Positions 23,862-36,100 of a stretch of DNA of 64,000 nt are shown here, one piece after another. The position numbers and the translations under genes were made by a program. A model generated the notes under the pieces. The model saw only the letters and a program-made list of their open reading frames with translations. It was not told the origin of the DNA and ran no database searches. Position 1 is the stretch's first letter; each line of letters begins with the position of its first letter. The stretch is from positions 58,737,201 to 58,801,200 of the forward strand of contig OZ038422.1 in assembly GCA_964036155.1 (NCBI GenBank), read 5' to 3'. This DNA is from Diploscapter coronatus. Taxonomy: Eukaryota; Nematoda; Chromadorea; Rhabditida; Rhabditidae.

Positions 23862-25307
23862 TCAAACTACGAAACTCGCGACACGAGAAATGACACAACC
23901 GCACGAGTCATTCAGGTCAATTTATCCCAAACCATTGGGACTATTTCTAAGATCTGCAGCAAAGGACAAGAGGAGAGGAGCTAGAGTAAACTAGAGAGAA
24001 GAGTAAAGATTAAAAATGAGGAAATACCTTGCAGCATTGAAAGTGTCTGTATTTGAACTAGCCTCTGACCTGTGCTATTATTTAATTTTACCGTAGGGGC
24101 GGGAAGGGAGAGACAAGAGAGATAAAAACAAAATTAGGAAAAGAATGAGTCATTTGGACTTGAACCGGAATACGTCATTGGCGATCGAGAGCCAACATAC
24201 TGCCATTAAACTATTAGACCAGCCAAAAGTGCTTATCAAATTTCGCAATCAATCAAATGTCGATATGAAAATAAAATGTACGAACAAATACATCTGCGTA
24301 AAAATGTGATACAAAAATCATGAAAATCCTATTGATATGACGCGATTTGCTGTTCCATCCAACGCTTTGGTCAATAGTAAAATATTAGATTTGTTGGATT
24401 TTCTGTTATTTCGATTCGTTATCGTATATATATTTTAAAGTATTTGTATTCACTTCTTAAAAACAGCAAGACTATTTTCCCGCCTTTTTGAATAGAATCA
24501 TTCTTTGCAAAACATACAAAATTCATAAAAATTGATTATTCAAAAATATTACCTCTCATCGATTAATTTTGTGAATGCACGATTTAAAAATTTAGACGCC
24601 AAAGATCAAAAGTATACACGTGAGGGGAAGCCTGAAGCATAGATCAATTCTACTCGTGTTTATCGAGTTTCTCTCTCTTACTTTCTGCCTGTCTGACTTT
24701 CCCCGGGTCTTGTCCCTCCCCCTTCCATTCTAACTCACGCAGCAAATAGCATTAATCTATTGCGAAACCGCTGCAAAACACTCCTGCATATCTGAATGTT
24801 TAATTTGCAAAGACGTCATGTTTCCCACGATCATTTGCTCGTTTCGTCTGACTCATAATCGTTCATTGATACTTCGAATCGAATGAATTGTCTAATTCAG
24901 AATAAAATAATTTAAGTTTGACGAGATTCAGTAGGTCTTTAACTCGTTTAAAAAAGAAGTCTAACCCTTAGAAAAAATGAATGAAACATTCAATGATCGT
25001 AATAATAATAATAATAATAGTAATTAACAACGGCAGAAGGCTGAAGGGCACATCTTCGGGCGTCTTGGTCGAATTTTATGGAATTTTTTGCTCAAAATAA
25101 TCAGAAAGAACTGTTCTTTCATATTCAACTTGACGGAAGTGGCGGGCGAGATCTGCAAGGTTCAAACGAACGATTTGAAAACTTTGTTATACGTTTTGAT
25201 CGGCTCAAGTCAAGTTTCGAGGACATGTTCCGGAAGTAAAAATGTTCCCTAAGCTCATATCTAATAGTGGGAAAAGAAAATTTTTAAAAAATCACTTCGC
25301 AAATTTT
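23862..25307. other. Intergenic region, 1.45 kb
   Basis: Upstream of the receptor gene. Contains a tRNA-like relic (24146-24225), a pyrimidine-rich stretch at about 24660-24720 and a short TAA microsatellite at about 25001-25019. No exon was supported. Confidence 0.55.
24146..24225 (-). pseudogene. tRNA-like relic
   Basis: Read on the minus strand it has an intact B-box-like GGTTCAAGTCC, an A-box-like TAGTTTAATGG, and a perfect 5-bp anticodon stem (TTGGC/GCCAA) around an 8-nt loop containing TCG. The T stem has two mismatches and the acceptor stem pairs only partly (TGGCTGG against TGACTCA). The overall order and spacing are tRNA-like, but the oversized anticodon loop and weak stems argue for a pseudogene or tRNA-derived SINE fragment. 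Confidence 0.35.
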
Positions 25308-25819
25308 CTAGAATTTTTTGACGATTTTGGCGAAGTTTTCCTCCTTGATTTTGTCCGCATAGAGTGAGCGGAATTTGCGGTCTCTAGTTATATTATCATC
25401 CTTAGAAATATTAAATTTCTGACAGAAAAGCCTGTCCCATTTGTTATCATTTTGATATAAGTAGTACAAAGAGCTAATCCATGAGGATGAATTCTGGAAA
25501 TTATAGTTAGAGAGCGCAAGTCCCGCCTCAGCGTTCAAACTACGTACCCATGTGGGTCCACATTAACTCACTGACCCGCAGTTTGAACGCTGAGATGACA
25601 GGAAATGATGAAGCTCGGCATGAACGAGCAAGTATTTGTTTTTTCCGCCCTTTTTGAATTTGAGCAATTTTTCAAATTTTCTTTCCACCATTTCTGCTCA
25701 TTTTTTCGAGTTGGTTGATTTTTGCTTTTCCATAAAAATAAATTATGCGTGAGGAACATCACCTCGAGCAATAGACTGCGAAGCAGAAGAATCGATAACT
25801 TTCTGCATTCTCCATACAT
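25308..25819 (-). CDS. Possible small two-exon gene, weakly Elongin-A-like
   Basis: Exons 25819-25763 and 25493-25308 join at phase 0 (donor GTGATG, acceptor TTTCCAG) to give 80 residues. The sequence runs KLSILLLRSLLLE, then W-I-S-S-L, then DNKWDRLFCQKF, then RDRKFRSLYADKIKEENF. The order (leucine-rich helix, W-x-x-x-x-C-x-x-F, then R-x-x-Y and Glu) loosely resembles the C-terminal part of Elongin A or an F-box-like repeat. This is weak: the protein is short and the first exon could start elsewhere or belong to a longer lost gene. It is divergent from the gene at 26036. Its intron holds a perfect 15-bp inverted repeat. Confidence 0.33.
25527..25594. repeat. Perfect 15-bp inverted repeat
   Basis: CTCAGCGTTCAAACT (25527-25541) faces AGTTTGAACGCTGAG (25580-25594) across a 38-nt loop, which itself contains ACCCA-TG-TGGGT. 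It lies in the intron of the doubtful gene at 25308-25819 and could be a hairpin or a protein-binding site. No family recognised. Confidence 0.7.
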
Positions 25820-26035
25820 CAAATCAGTCGCATTCGATTCTTTCGATTTTTAATTTTTTAAGCTTGTTCTGTTTCAATTTTTAGTCATTTTTCTACCATC
25901 TCCTCACCCCTCTCGCTTATGTATCATTCATGCCTTCCACTTGCATCCCTCCCCTTTCCCGCGAAATCTCTCTATTTGAATTTCCCATCCATTTCTTTTC
26001 AGCTGACTTGCTGTGTTCCACCAAAACTACTCGGA
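25820..26035. promoter_or_regulatory. Short divergent intergenic region
   Basis: Only 216 bp separate the start codons at 25819 (minus) and 26036 (plus), so the two genes, if both real, share a promoter region. It is pyrimidine-rich on the plus strand. An acceptor-like TTTCTTTTCAG ends at 26001, 34 bp before the plus-strand ATG, a likely trans-splice site for that gene. Confidence 0.4.
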
Positions 26036-29000
26036 ATGAATCAGTTGGACGAACAGACCAACGAGTTCGCCGCTCCTCGCAACGGTAGGATCTTTCTCAT
26101 AAAAAACTAAAAATAATGAAAATCTTGTCAAAAAACTAGGAGTTGCTTCAATTTGCAGGTGCATCTTTATTCCTTTTAATTTCTCTTTCTGGTAAAAATA
26201 TTTCCTTGTGAAAACTTAGCCTTTTTAGGCTATGAAAGTTGAAATCCGAACAATAATAAAAATTTCAAGTACGACATTGATTTCACATTTTCCAACATTC
26301 CATGTTCATCGAATACCCGCTCAATCAACTCGACATGCCGAAATCTTATTTTGTTTACCTAGATTTACTTTCTAAAATGCCACTTTTTTGAATAAATTTA
26401 CCGATTTCAGTGGGGCTCAATTCTGTTAAGAACGTGGATGGAAATGGAGCAGCCACTCCTGCACGTCGCTTCGGAGAAGTCTCCAAAAATCTCACTGTAA
26501 ACCCTTTCAGTTATCATTTGTTATATCCTTGGAGAGTTTTCAGGACCGCACTCCCGCTCGCTCGTTCAGTTCTGGCAGTCGTTCCAAGGTAAGTGGTACA
26601 TATTCTTTGAAACAATTCTGTACGCTTGGAACACAAATTTTATAAGAATTTCAAAGTTTTGAATTTGAATCCTATCAGAAAATGATTGTTGAAACTTCAG
26701 ATCGGCCTCACTCCAGTCCCTTTCTCTCATGCCCGTCGCATTGTCCACGCGCCCCCTCTGAGTGTGTTCCTGGAAAACACGCCTCCCTCCTCCACTCGCG
26801 ATGACAGCCAATTGGACACCAGTCTCGATGCGGTACGTCGAATAGAATTGTTATGAACTTGATTTGCATGGAAAGTGGATGGATACTTGTTTTTAATTTT
26901 GGAACAGGATCTGGGATAATTTTTGCGTTAGGTACAGGGACAGATGAGAATAGGTGGGGATTTTGCAAATCTGTGACGGGGACTAGTGCGTTTTCTTCAA
27001 GTTTGAAATAGGAACGGGAAAATCATTTTTTTTAATTTCTAACGCAGCGCGACGTTTAGTTATTCATTGCATTGAGAAAAAAATGATAAGGAGCGAAATG
27101 CAATGTACGTTTTCTTCTTGTCTATTATATTCTACCGAGAGATCAAAAGAGGCATCTAGATTGAAACGTAAATTTCCTAATACTTTTTCTCCCAAATCTA
27201 AATGACTAGTTTTCCAGCAAAATCCAATTTCTTCTAATGAATAGGAAAAATGAAAAATATTTAACGTTCAATGCAGTGGCTTTAGTTGAATAAGTGAGAA
27301 ATCATGCGTATTCAGGAGCAGCACAAAGAGGACGGCATCGATGAGTTGGATGGCAATCTGCAAGGAATTCTCGAACAGGTCTGATTGTTGTTCGACAATT
27401 TAGAAACATGTTCATTTCTTCTTTTCAGTTGGAGGGCAGAATCAGCATCACGGAGAATTTCCACTACGTAAGTTCATGCTTTAGTGATCTTTTTTCATGA
27501 AGATTGAATGATTCGCGAACTGATCATGCGAAATTTCATTTTAATCGTCAAGTAGGATTAAAACAATCTCATTTATATCTCGAAATCAGGTTTCTTGGAT
27601 GATTTTTATCTGAATTTCACTGGAATCATTTCCATTCTAGGGATTTTCTAAACTCAATTTCGTATGGATCGGTACTCTAAATTGGTTTTTGTTCAAGTTG
27701 CACAACCCTGTCTAAATCTTTGATGAGTATACCTGACCATGTATCGATCACCACAAAATACTAGCTTGTTGGTCAAAGAATACCACAAAACATTCTTTAA
27801 CGCTTGCCAATTTGAAAGAAGAAAAGAAAGATGCTATATAATTTACAGAAATATTCCGATTCCGATGACCCGATTGAATACGCGCCGCCCGACTCGGATG
27901 AGGAAATGGATTACGGTAGCACGTACAGAGCCTGTCGCCACAGCCAGCAGGAAAAACAGGTAAAAATAATCTATTTAATGAAGAATGAATATTGAACTTT
28001 TCCAGATGCTCGAGAAGAAGAAGCAAATCGCCGACTGGTTCGGCGGAGAGGCAAAGGATGTAAGTCGAGTTCATTAAATTTCAAAATCACTACGATTTTC
28101 CAATTGAAATAAGTTGATAAATGGGAAGGACGATGCAGTGTCTGAAGGCAATACAAAGATTTTGCTCCAAGTCGTCTTCATTTTTCTCCTATACCAGGAT
28201 AGCCTTATGCTTATACTATTTTTTTTTTAAATTGGTGTAATGAGACACTCCTTTTTGTGAAAATCAGTCAATTTGAGAATTAATCTCTGAAAAACTCCCC
28301 TAGTGGAATAAAATTTTTAAAAAGTGGAGGAAACAACACAAATTAAATAAAAGCGTCATTTTATTGTTAATCTCCTGGAAATTGATAAATCTTTCCTTCA
28401 CGTATGCCTAAAGAAAGATATCATTCTTCTTACATTCTTTCCGAATAAATAGTCAATATTTCAAATTTCAGGTGGTGATGAAAGGCAACGTGTTGGATGC
28501 GATGAAACTGCTCGGGCCTCGTGAATGGATGTATCCATCGGAGAGCGAGGTGGCTGCGTACAGGGAGATCGGCGCGGACAAGGTCGATTTGGCCACCAGA
28601 CTGCCTGACTGTGATGCCGAACTGCAAGAGGAGCTCAAACGGATTCAGGAAGAATTCCAGGAGGTAGCTTTGCATTCTCACAAAATATATTTGAATTTGA
28701 ACCAGTGATGAGATTAAAGCGCAAAAATATCTAAAATAATAATATAAACGATTTTGAAGATGTACTTTATCGATTTGTATCTTCTCCAGCAAATTGAATT
28801 TTATCCCTCGCTCTATTTCGAATTTAATCACTTTTTATAAATTCTCGTTACAAAAGAAAGTCCATCTATAATATGGAAAAAGAAATCGCATGTAAAAATT
28901 AGAAAAAAAAATCACTTCATTAAGGGGAATTCCTACTTTGAGTTCGAAGAAAAAGCTGACTTTGCAAAATTTTGGTCAATTTCGATTAGATTCTTCTTCA

Positions 29001-29223
29001 AATCTTAATTCTGTTTGAATTCTAAAAGCTGATTTTTTAAAATGAATCAGTCCCCAAACATTTTTTAAAATTTTTATATAAATCACATCACTGACTTGAA
29101 TATCAAGTGAGCGAAAAAGTGCGAAATCTCCTTGTACAATTCATTTTTCAGTGGCTGGATATGCCCTTGTCCTTTCCCGCTTATTCCTCCTACGACTTTG
29201 ACGAAGACGATTGGGGGGAGTAA
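26036..29223 (+). CDS. Acidic, disordered protein; possible securin-like
   Basis: Ten phase-consistent exons (26036-26084, 26411-26496, 26544-26588, 26701-26832, 27316-27378, 27429-27467, 27849-27959, 28006-28059, 28472-28663, 29152-29223) give 280 residues. The N-terminal third is basic and Ser/Pro-rich (TPARRFGEV, DRTPARSF, RSKIGLTPVPF). The middle is acidic (DDPIEYAPPDSDEEMDY), and the C-terminus has a Glu-rich helix, then WLDMPLSFP and an acidic tail. The layout (basic N-terminus with TP-R-FG, central DPIEY, C-terminal LPxxFP-like motif) recalls securin, the separase inhibitor destroyed at anaphase, but I found no clean RxxLxxxxN D-box or KEN box, so the assignment is weak. The gene structure itself is well supported. 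It lies just upstream of the condensin II gene on the same strand. Confidence 0.75.
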
Positions 29224-30193
29224 CTAATTAGTGCAATTGATGAAGGGGATGTGTAAGACTAATCTTCATACTGACTGATCTCTTGCTTCAATGCAAATAA
29301 TCAAATGCGGCAATTTATCTATTTAGAAATTTTGAATAAAACTATTATTTTGATGCAATCGATGTGTGAATCTCGGTAATTCATATCTTAACGACTAGTT
29401 CATCCCTCCCATTCGTTTCAGATCGCGTCTCTATCTGTTCTATCTACCGTTCACTTTTCTCTTCGCGTTCTGGATATGACAAATTTTACGCAGACAGAAA
29501 ACCGACGAAATTGCATGTGGTTTACAGTAATCCACTGTCTAACTCTATACTATTTCGGCCAGAAGAATCAATTCTCTATGTCACAAATACGATAATATGC
29601 CCTTGAAATCCATTAGCTTGCTCCTCTTAGAAAGCATATCTCCCTCGCTTCACATCGCTACAGTTGCTGGTCAGCGAATTTTCTCATCATCTCATCCAAA
29701 TCATGTTAACCGCATAGTGCAGTAGATTTCCCACGAATTATCACCAAAAGTTGCAGCAAGAAATGTATTCATTCGTTTGAATATCAACTTCTTTCCGATC
29801 CATCCAATCCTGCCATATCATTGTATAGCTTCACCTTTTTCTTCCGGTTCAGCTTGTTCATCTCCGTTAAACTGTGATTCATACGCAGTTTCGACATTTC
29901 CCATTTATTTACCGTCTTATGTTCGTGGTTCCGATGTATTTTCTTGTTTTGAAGTGAGCTTCTGTCTATGTTTGACTCTGCGCACTCCTTTCTCAATAGC
30001 GCGCGCTTCCATTGCACTCTGAATGATTGGCGCAATTTCGCGTCCGTTTGAATTCGCCTTTTCGGTTTTGTCGCTCATCTTTTGTTGTTCTTCTTCAGTC
30101 TATTTATTTTTCAGGTTCCTTATCGATTGAATTGCTGAAGGAATTCGAATCAGAAGTCTACAACAGTAAAGCGCAGATCTGAACAGAAGAATC
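29224..30193. other. Intergenic region before CAP-H2
   Basis: 970 bp between two same-strand genes. It opens with the 3' end of the upstream gene (poly(A) signal at 29335). An acceptor-like TTATTTTTCAG ends at about 30113, 80 bp before the CAP-H2 ATG, compatible with a 5'-UTR intron or trans-splice site. No coding exon seen. Confidence 0.55.
29335..29340 (+). terminator. Poly(A) signal
   Basis: AATAAA 112 bp after the stop codon of the 26036-29223 gene. Confidence 0.55.
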
Positions 30194-33100
30194 ATGGACG
30201 ACGATGAAGCCGTGTCCAGATATGCCTACTTGCTGCAGCCAATCAGGTACAGATATATTTTCCTGAATAATTCACCCATTTGGAAGTCAAATCATGACTT
30301 TGTAACAGCTCTTTATAATTAGCCAAATATTTATGCTTGCCATTTGTAAAATTCTCCAGATTTTCAATCTTGCTCAAAAGTTAGAAGTGAAATTAATTGA
30401 AAATCACGAATTTATCAAATTGCTTGCAGAGATCTGCAGAAGAATTTCGAGGTGAATTTGGTGGACATCTTGGATGAATACCTCGAGAAACTGAAGGTCG
30501 CTGAAACCACCACGAATCTGGATGTGACCAATGGCAGAAAGTAGGCCTTTTCTTAAATTTTGATTCCATGGATTTCTATTATAATTTCTGCAATATCGTC
30601 AGAGAGTTTATTCATAAAACATACTGAAATTACTTTTTTTTTCAAAATTTCCTATTTGTGGGAATAATGCACAATGATTTTATGACTGGAGATGATGTGA
30701 GACACGAGAGAAAATCGTCTTATTAGGGTTTTCTCTTATTACTTTCTTCTCTATTTCCCCGAAATCACACAAGTGGAGCTCAATTTTGAAGTATAATTCT
30801 TGTCTTTGCAGATTCGATTTCAATGTGGCGTCAGTGGTGGTGCGCGGGACGACGATGGTCTATGGGAAAAAGATCGAGTTGGTTCTGGGAGAGTCGCGGA
30901 ATTTCTTGGAACAGCTGGGCAGCTCTAAGAACGCAAAGAAGTCGATGGGAAAGAAGAGTACCGAAAATGGAGGTGGGCATTTTCCTTGATTATTCGTGCT
31001 CATATTTCCCTGCATAGAAGTGAATCTGAATATAATTACTTTGTTTTTCAAAATACGAGAAATTGCGAAAGATATCGAAATTTTCATAAAAATCATGTTG
31101 ATCCAGACAAGTCCAAATGCCATGCTTAAACAGCATATTGGAACACTCGATGATGAGTATTCTTTCCGATTCCTCCATCATTCATAGGCATACATTAGAT
31201 GAGTTTTTTAAGTTGTCAGAAGATAAGAATTAAAATAAGTTGTAAGTGGACTTGACAAGGAGCGTAAATAGTACTTGCAATATCTTCTTTCAAAAATCTA
31301 AATTCAGAGAAACTTTTCCTGGGCTCGTTCTTGACCTATATTTGGAGATAAATATTCCAAGCCTTTCAAATAAATTTGAAAGATTCCGATTTAGATAATC
31401 CAGAAGATGAGGCTGAGCAGGCAAAGAAGCGCGATCCGCTGCATCTGACAGAACTGAAGGAGTTCAGGAAACGCGTCAAGGACAACATGTTCCTCGTTAT
31501 GAAAGGTGAAATTTCAACTCTGATTTACATCTTTGTTTTCTTTTGTTTTTGTTCAAGGAGATAATTCGATTGAAAAGCCATGAATGGATACAGGAAGAAT
31601 ATTGTTTGAAGGTTGAAAGTGTTGTCAGTTTGCAGAGCACGTTCGCTTCCACGCAGAGCCGACGGCCTCGATCCCACTGTGCCTCGAACCTTTGGTGGAT
31701 GTCGAGAAGACGCCCTTCACTCTAATGGCTGCAGACGGCAAAACCCTTATCGGCAAAATGGAGGACTTCTTCGTCAACAGGCTCAAGGCCATCAATGTAG
31801 GCTAATTTTTCAACTTGTTGTTATTTAAAACAAAAAATGATAATTTGCATACATGAATAGCAGATAATTTATATTAGAGTGCAAGTAGTCTTTATCCGAG
31901 TGCCATTTTTTCTTCTTTTCTGAAAGTTGAGAAATGTCTTTCTTCGCTGAAGAATATTAAAAAATCTCAGCAATCTCTAATAATAAGTGAACTCATGCTA
32001 CAATTTTCTTATATTAACAATGAGAATAAGATGATAAGCTGCCATTATAAAAAAAATTCATCTCATTAGAGATCACGAGCGAGAATTCTATTTACAAGAT
32101 ATGCGGCTTGAAAATCTCGAGCAGCTTTTCCTAATAAAGCTTCATGCAGGGAGCGCTCTACCACACGACGGAGAATCTGCAGTGGACGAATGTGATTTCC
32201 GACCCGAATCCCACTGTCGAATTGGATGACTCAGGCAAGCCAGTCAAAATATCATCCACTTTTCTTTTATTTTTGGGCTTGAAATCTGCAATTCTCGTTG
32301 TTCAGACTTCGATGAGCCTGCAGCAAGTGGAGTGGAAGACGCAGACAACGGACAAATGATTAATGTGAAGAGGGAGAGAAGAACCGGGGAAGATCAGAAT
32401 GGAGACGGCGACAAGGAAACAGACTCGGGACGCGGATCGCCTAACGATGACTTCCATCGTGAGAATTATTATTTTCATACAAACTCAATTCAATTCAATT
32501 CAATTTAAAGTTTCTATTCAAATTCTTTTTGCGCTTCGCAATATGTATAAAATGAAATTCCATTGACAAGGAATGTAAACAGTGTAACTCATGGATTCGT
32601 TCCAAATTTACACGGCGAGTCAATTTGATTATACTGATACCGAAGATCAGCTTATAGCAAATGCTGACCGTTGAATAAATTTGCGCCAATGGATTATAAT
32701 GTGTGTGTGTAGAGTGTTATGCATCTTTTGTTAAATGAACTTTCCTTTCTGCCGAATCGCCTAATTTACAAAATTCGCATATAAGTCAAACTTCTTATTT
32801 AGATGAGAAGGGCGATAAATTACAATTTTTTGTTGGCAGATGGACAATTGTGTTTATTCCATTATATGCGCAAATTTGACGCTATACAACAAATGGGTTG
32901 AGATTATTCTCTCCAAAGCAATATTCATGCATATCCCATTAGGGTATTTCAAATACTATTTAGTCTGAGAGCTGTTTTTCTTATACGATTAATCAGAACA
33001 ATGCTTATTTCTAAGAAAATATTTGAAATAATTTCGTTCAAATTCTAACCTCGATATTTTTTCGATGATCCGATCAACGTGGACGAGTACCTGCCCGGCT

Positions 33101-36100
33101 ACGACCTACCTGCCGATGACAATTATGCGGGAGGAGCAGAGATGACTGCAGCAGGGGGAGGGGACTTCGAGGCTGCAGACCCTCCCAGACAGTCGCAGGC
33201 CACTGTCCTCCACAGGCAGTCCGAGGCTCCCAACAGACCTTCCACCAGACTCCAGATCAAATTGTAAGACATTTTGAAATTGAACAATATGCTGTTTCAT
33301 TCCATTCTTCTATAAAAACTTATAATGATACTTCATCTCAAATCATCGGTTATTGACAATGCATGCTTTTACTTGACAAAGATTGAAAGAAATGAATGAC
33401 AAAAATAGAGTGAGCAGGACTATTTTTGTAGTAAATGAAATGTATAAATGTCTAATCTAGAACAGTGGCATTATTCTTATAGTTCTTGAAAGGCGATAAG
33501 CTACAAAGTCAATGGTTATAGAATTTGCAGGGAACGTCCCGATTCAGTGATGAGTTTCACGAATTCTGTGATTGCGACAAACAAAGACGGAGAGCCGCTG
33601 CCTGTCAACAAGGACAGGAGGCGACTTGCCAAAATCAAGAAGAACGAAAAGGCTGAGAAAGTCGTGAGTCAATTTTTGTTATCAATTTATTAATGATAGG
33701 AAAAATGTGATGTTTTTATTTTATTCGCAAATAAACGAAAAATTGTATGTAAAGGATAAACGCTTTCTAACGTTATCCCCTAGTTGTAGTACTATTTTAC
33801 CAAGTTTGTGATATGCATTTTCAAATATCATTATTTGTAAGTTCATTAACTCTTGTTTCCTCTCTTCTTTTCACCATATCTATCTGATAGGAGTAGAGAG
33901 TAATAGAGGAAGAAGAGAAGAGTAAAAATAAGTGTCTTTGAATTTGTAAGAAAAATGAAAATTTGGATGGTAAAAATACGTTGACTTCAGTGGAAATTCT
34001 TGGAAATGGATGCGGAATTGGACCCATTCGAAGATAAACTCGGCGATGTTTTCGAGGACGCGCCATTCAAGAGAAGACCCTACAAGGAGATCAGAAAGCC
34101 CGTTTCTGCTGAATATCTCGTCAAGAAGAAGAAGCAGGTACGATGACTTGTATTTGAAAGAAAAAAGTTGAGTAAGCAGGATTAGACTCGTGCAGATTGA
34201 ATAGGAATTTTTACTTCTAAATTCATTAAACGAGATGAATTGTTTATAAGATTTTCTTCTGCATCAAGCTTTTTTTTCTTCAAAATTCACCCTTACACAC
34301 ATTAATCTTATTTTAATCATATGCAAAACAGGGTAAAAGGTCAATAAGTTTGAGTGCCATATTGACACATTTCCTTTAAAAAAACATTCGTCAAATTCAG
34401 CAAGCGAAGAACAAAACGGAATCGGAGCAGATTTGCGAGACGCTGAAATTCATCAACGAGCAGGTCTACATGCACGGCAAGTCCATCAGAGTCAATGCGG
34501 ACATCGAGGATGATTGGGTTAGTCCGAAGTTTATTTGAGAGTTTTCATCTTAATTTCATTCGGTCCTATGAAGTTATAAGATTGCGTTATTTTGCAGCAA
34601 TCGAATTGCCTACAAACGTGGATCCTGCAAGCGGACAGATACCTGAAGACGAAAGAACGAGAGGAGAAGAAGAAGAGGGAGGCGAGGGGACAGACCTCGT
34701 TCATGGAGGACAGGGCGATGGTCGACGATTTGAGGGATGCCGTCCTCGGCATGCAGTTCGACTTCTCCAAGTCCAATCTGCCTAAGGAGAAAGTCGGTAA
34801 GTTCATTCTGAAAATCGAACTTTATTATTTTATCGATTTGTTATTTTATATAATCTTTTTGTTCATAGTAGACAAGAATCCAAAATCTCAAGTCTGATTC
34901 CTAATTTCAATAAGCCCTGCCTCAAAACGTTTATTACTATAGGTTTAAAAGCAAATTGACAAAGTATGCAGGAAGATCTTTCTGATATTATTTTCATAGT
35001 GAAGAAAATTTGCGATTTTTTTTTTCAAAATACAGTCTCCATGAAATCTAAGATGCATAGAATATATTTATTAAAAAATTTTCCAGAAAAATAAATGTTA
35101 TGTTGCAGAATCGATCCAGGAGAAGTTCCGACTGATCGGTGAGGCCAACTGGGAAAAATTCGTGAATGAAGATCAGCAGCAGAGGGTTGGAAGGGCTTCG
35201 AATGAGCTCGAACAAATTCCTGGTATGGCAGTTTTTCTAGAAATTTATTCAAAATGACACAGTTTGAGAGAAAAATCTGCATATAAATGAACTATGAATA
35301 CATATCAATTTTGTTCTTTTCATCATAACAAGAATATGTCTTGCTTAGAATTGGAGACCAAGACATTTCTTCAATTCGTCAGAAAATATGGAAATGAAGA
35401 AAGAATGGCAATGATTTGCCAATTTTCAGAAGATGAAGAGTTAGTGCTGGACGAGGTAGCAGAGGGTGACAAAGAGAATGAGGGAGGCAGGAAGAGATCG
35501 TCGATTGAGAGGTCGATCAACAGAAGGAGGAAGTCCACTCTGATGCCTGACGGCGAGGTCGAGAAGAGGCTCATTCAGGTTGGAGAGATATTTATTTTGT
35601 TTAGTTTTCACTTCTAACCTTTAGCAAGAATTCAATGCAATGAGTTTTGTTCGAACTATGAAAAAGATGAATTTTTAAATCGATTTTTCAGGGAGCAGAC
35701 GACTTCGATGACGATGAGGAATTTGATGCGATGGTCGACGATCCAGTCGTGAGTGCAATTTTATATCGGTTATTTATCAACAACTACTAGATATTAATTG
35801 AAAATGAATTAGATAAATGAAATAGGAACATTCTAGCCAATATCAAAAAGTTTGAAAAATTTTTAAATTGGAATAACCAAATTTCCATAACATGAATTAG
35901 ATTGATTTAAAATAAGCTGGTGGTTATTTTAAGGGCGCGATGAATGCGATCGAGGACGTTGGAGAACGATTCGCCGATGTAGACGATGTGGAATTGAATG
36001 AAGTCGAACTGCCCAATTACTTGAACTACAGTAAGCCAACACGTTTTTAGTTGAGGAATAAGTCTACTATCTAGGAAATTCAAAATTAACATAAACTATT

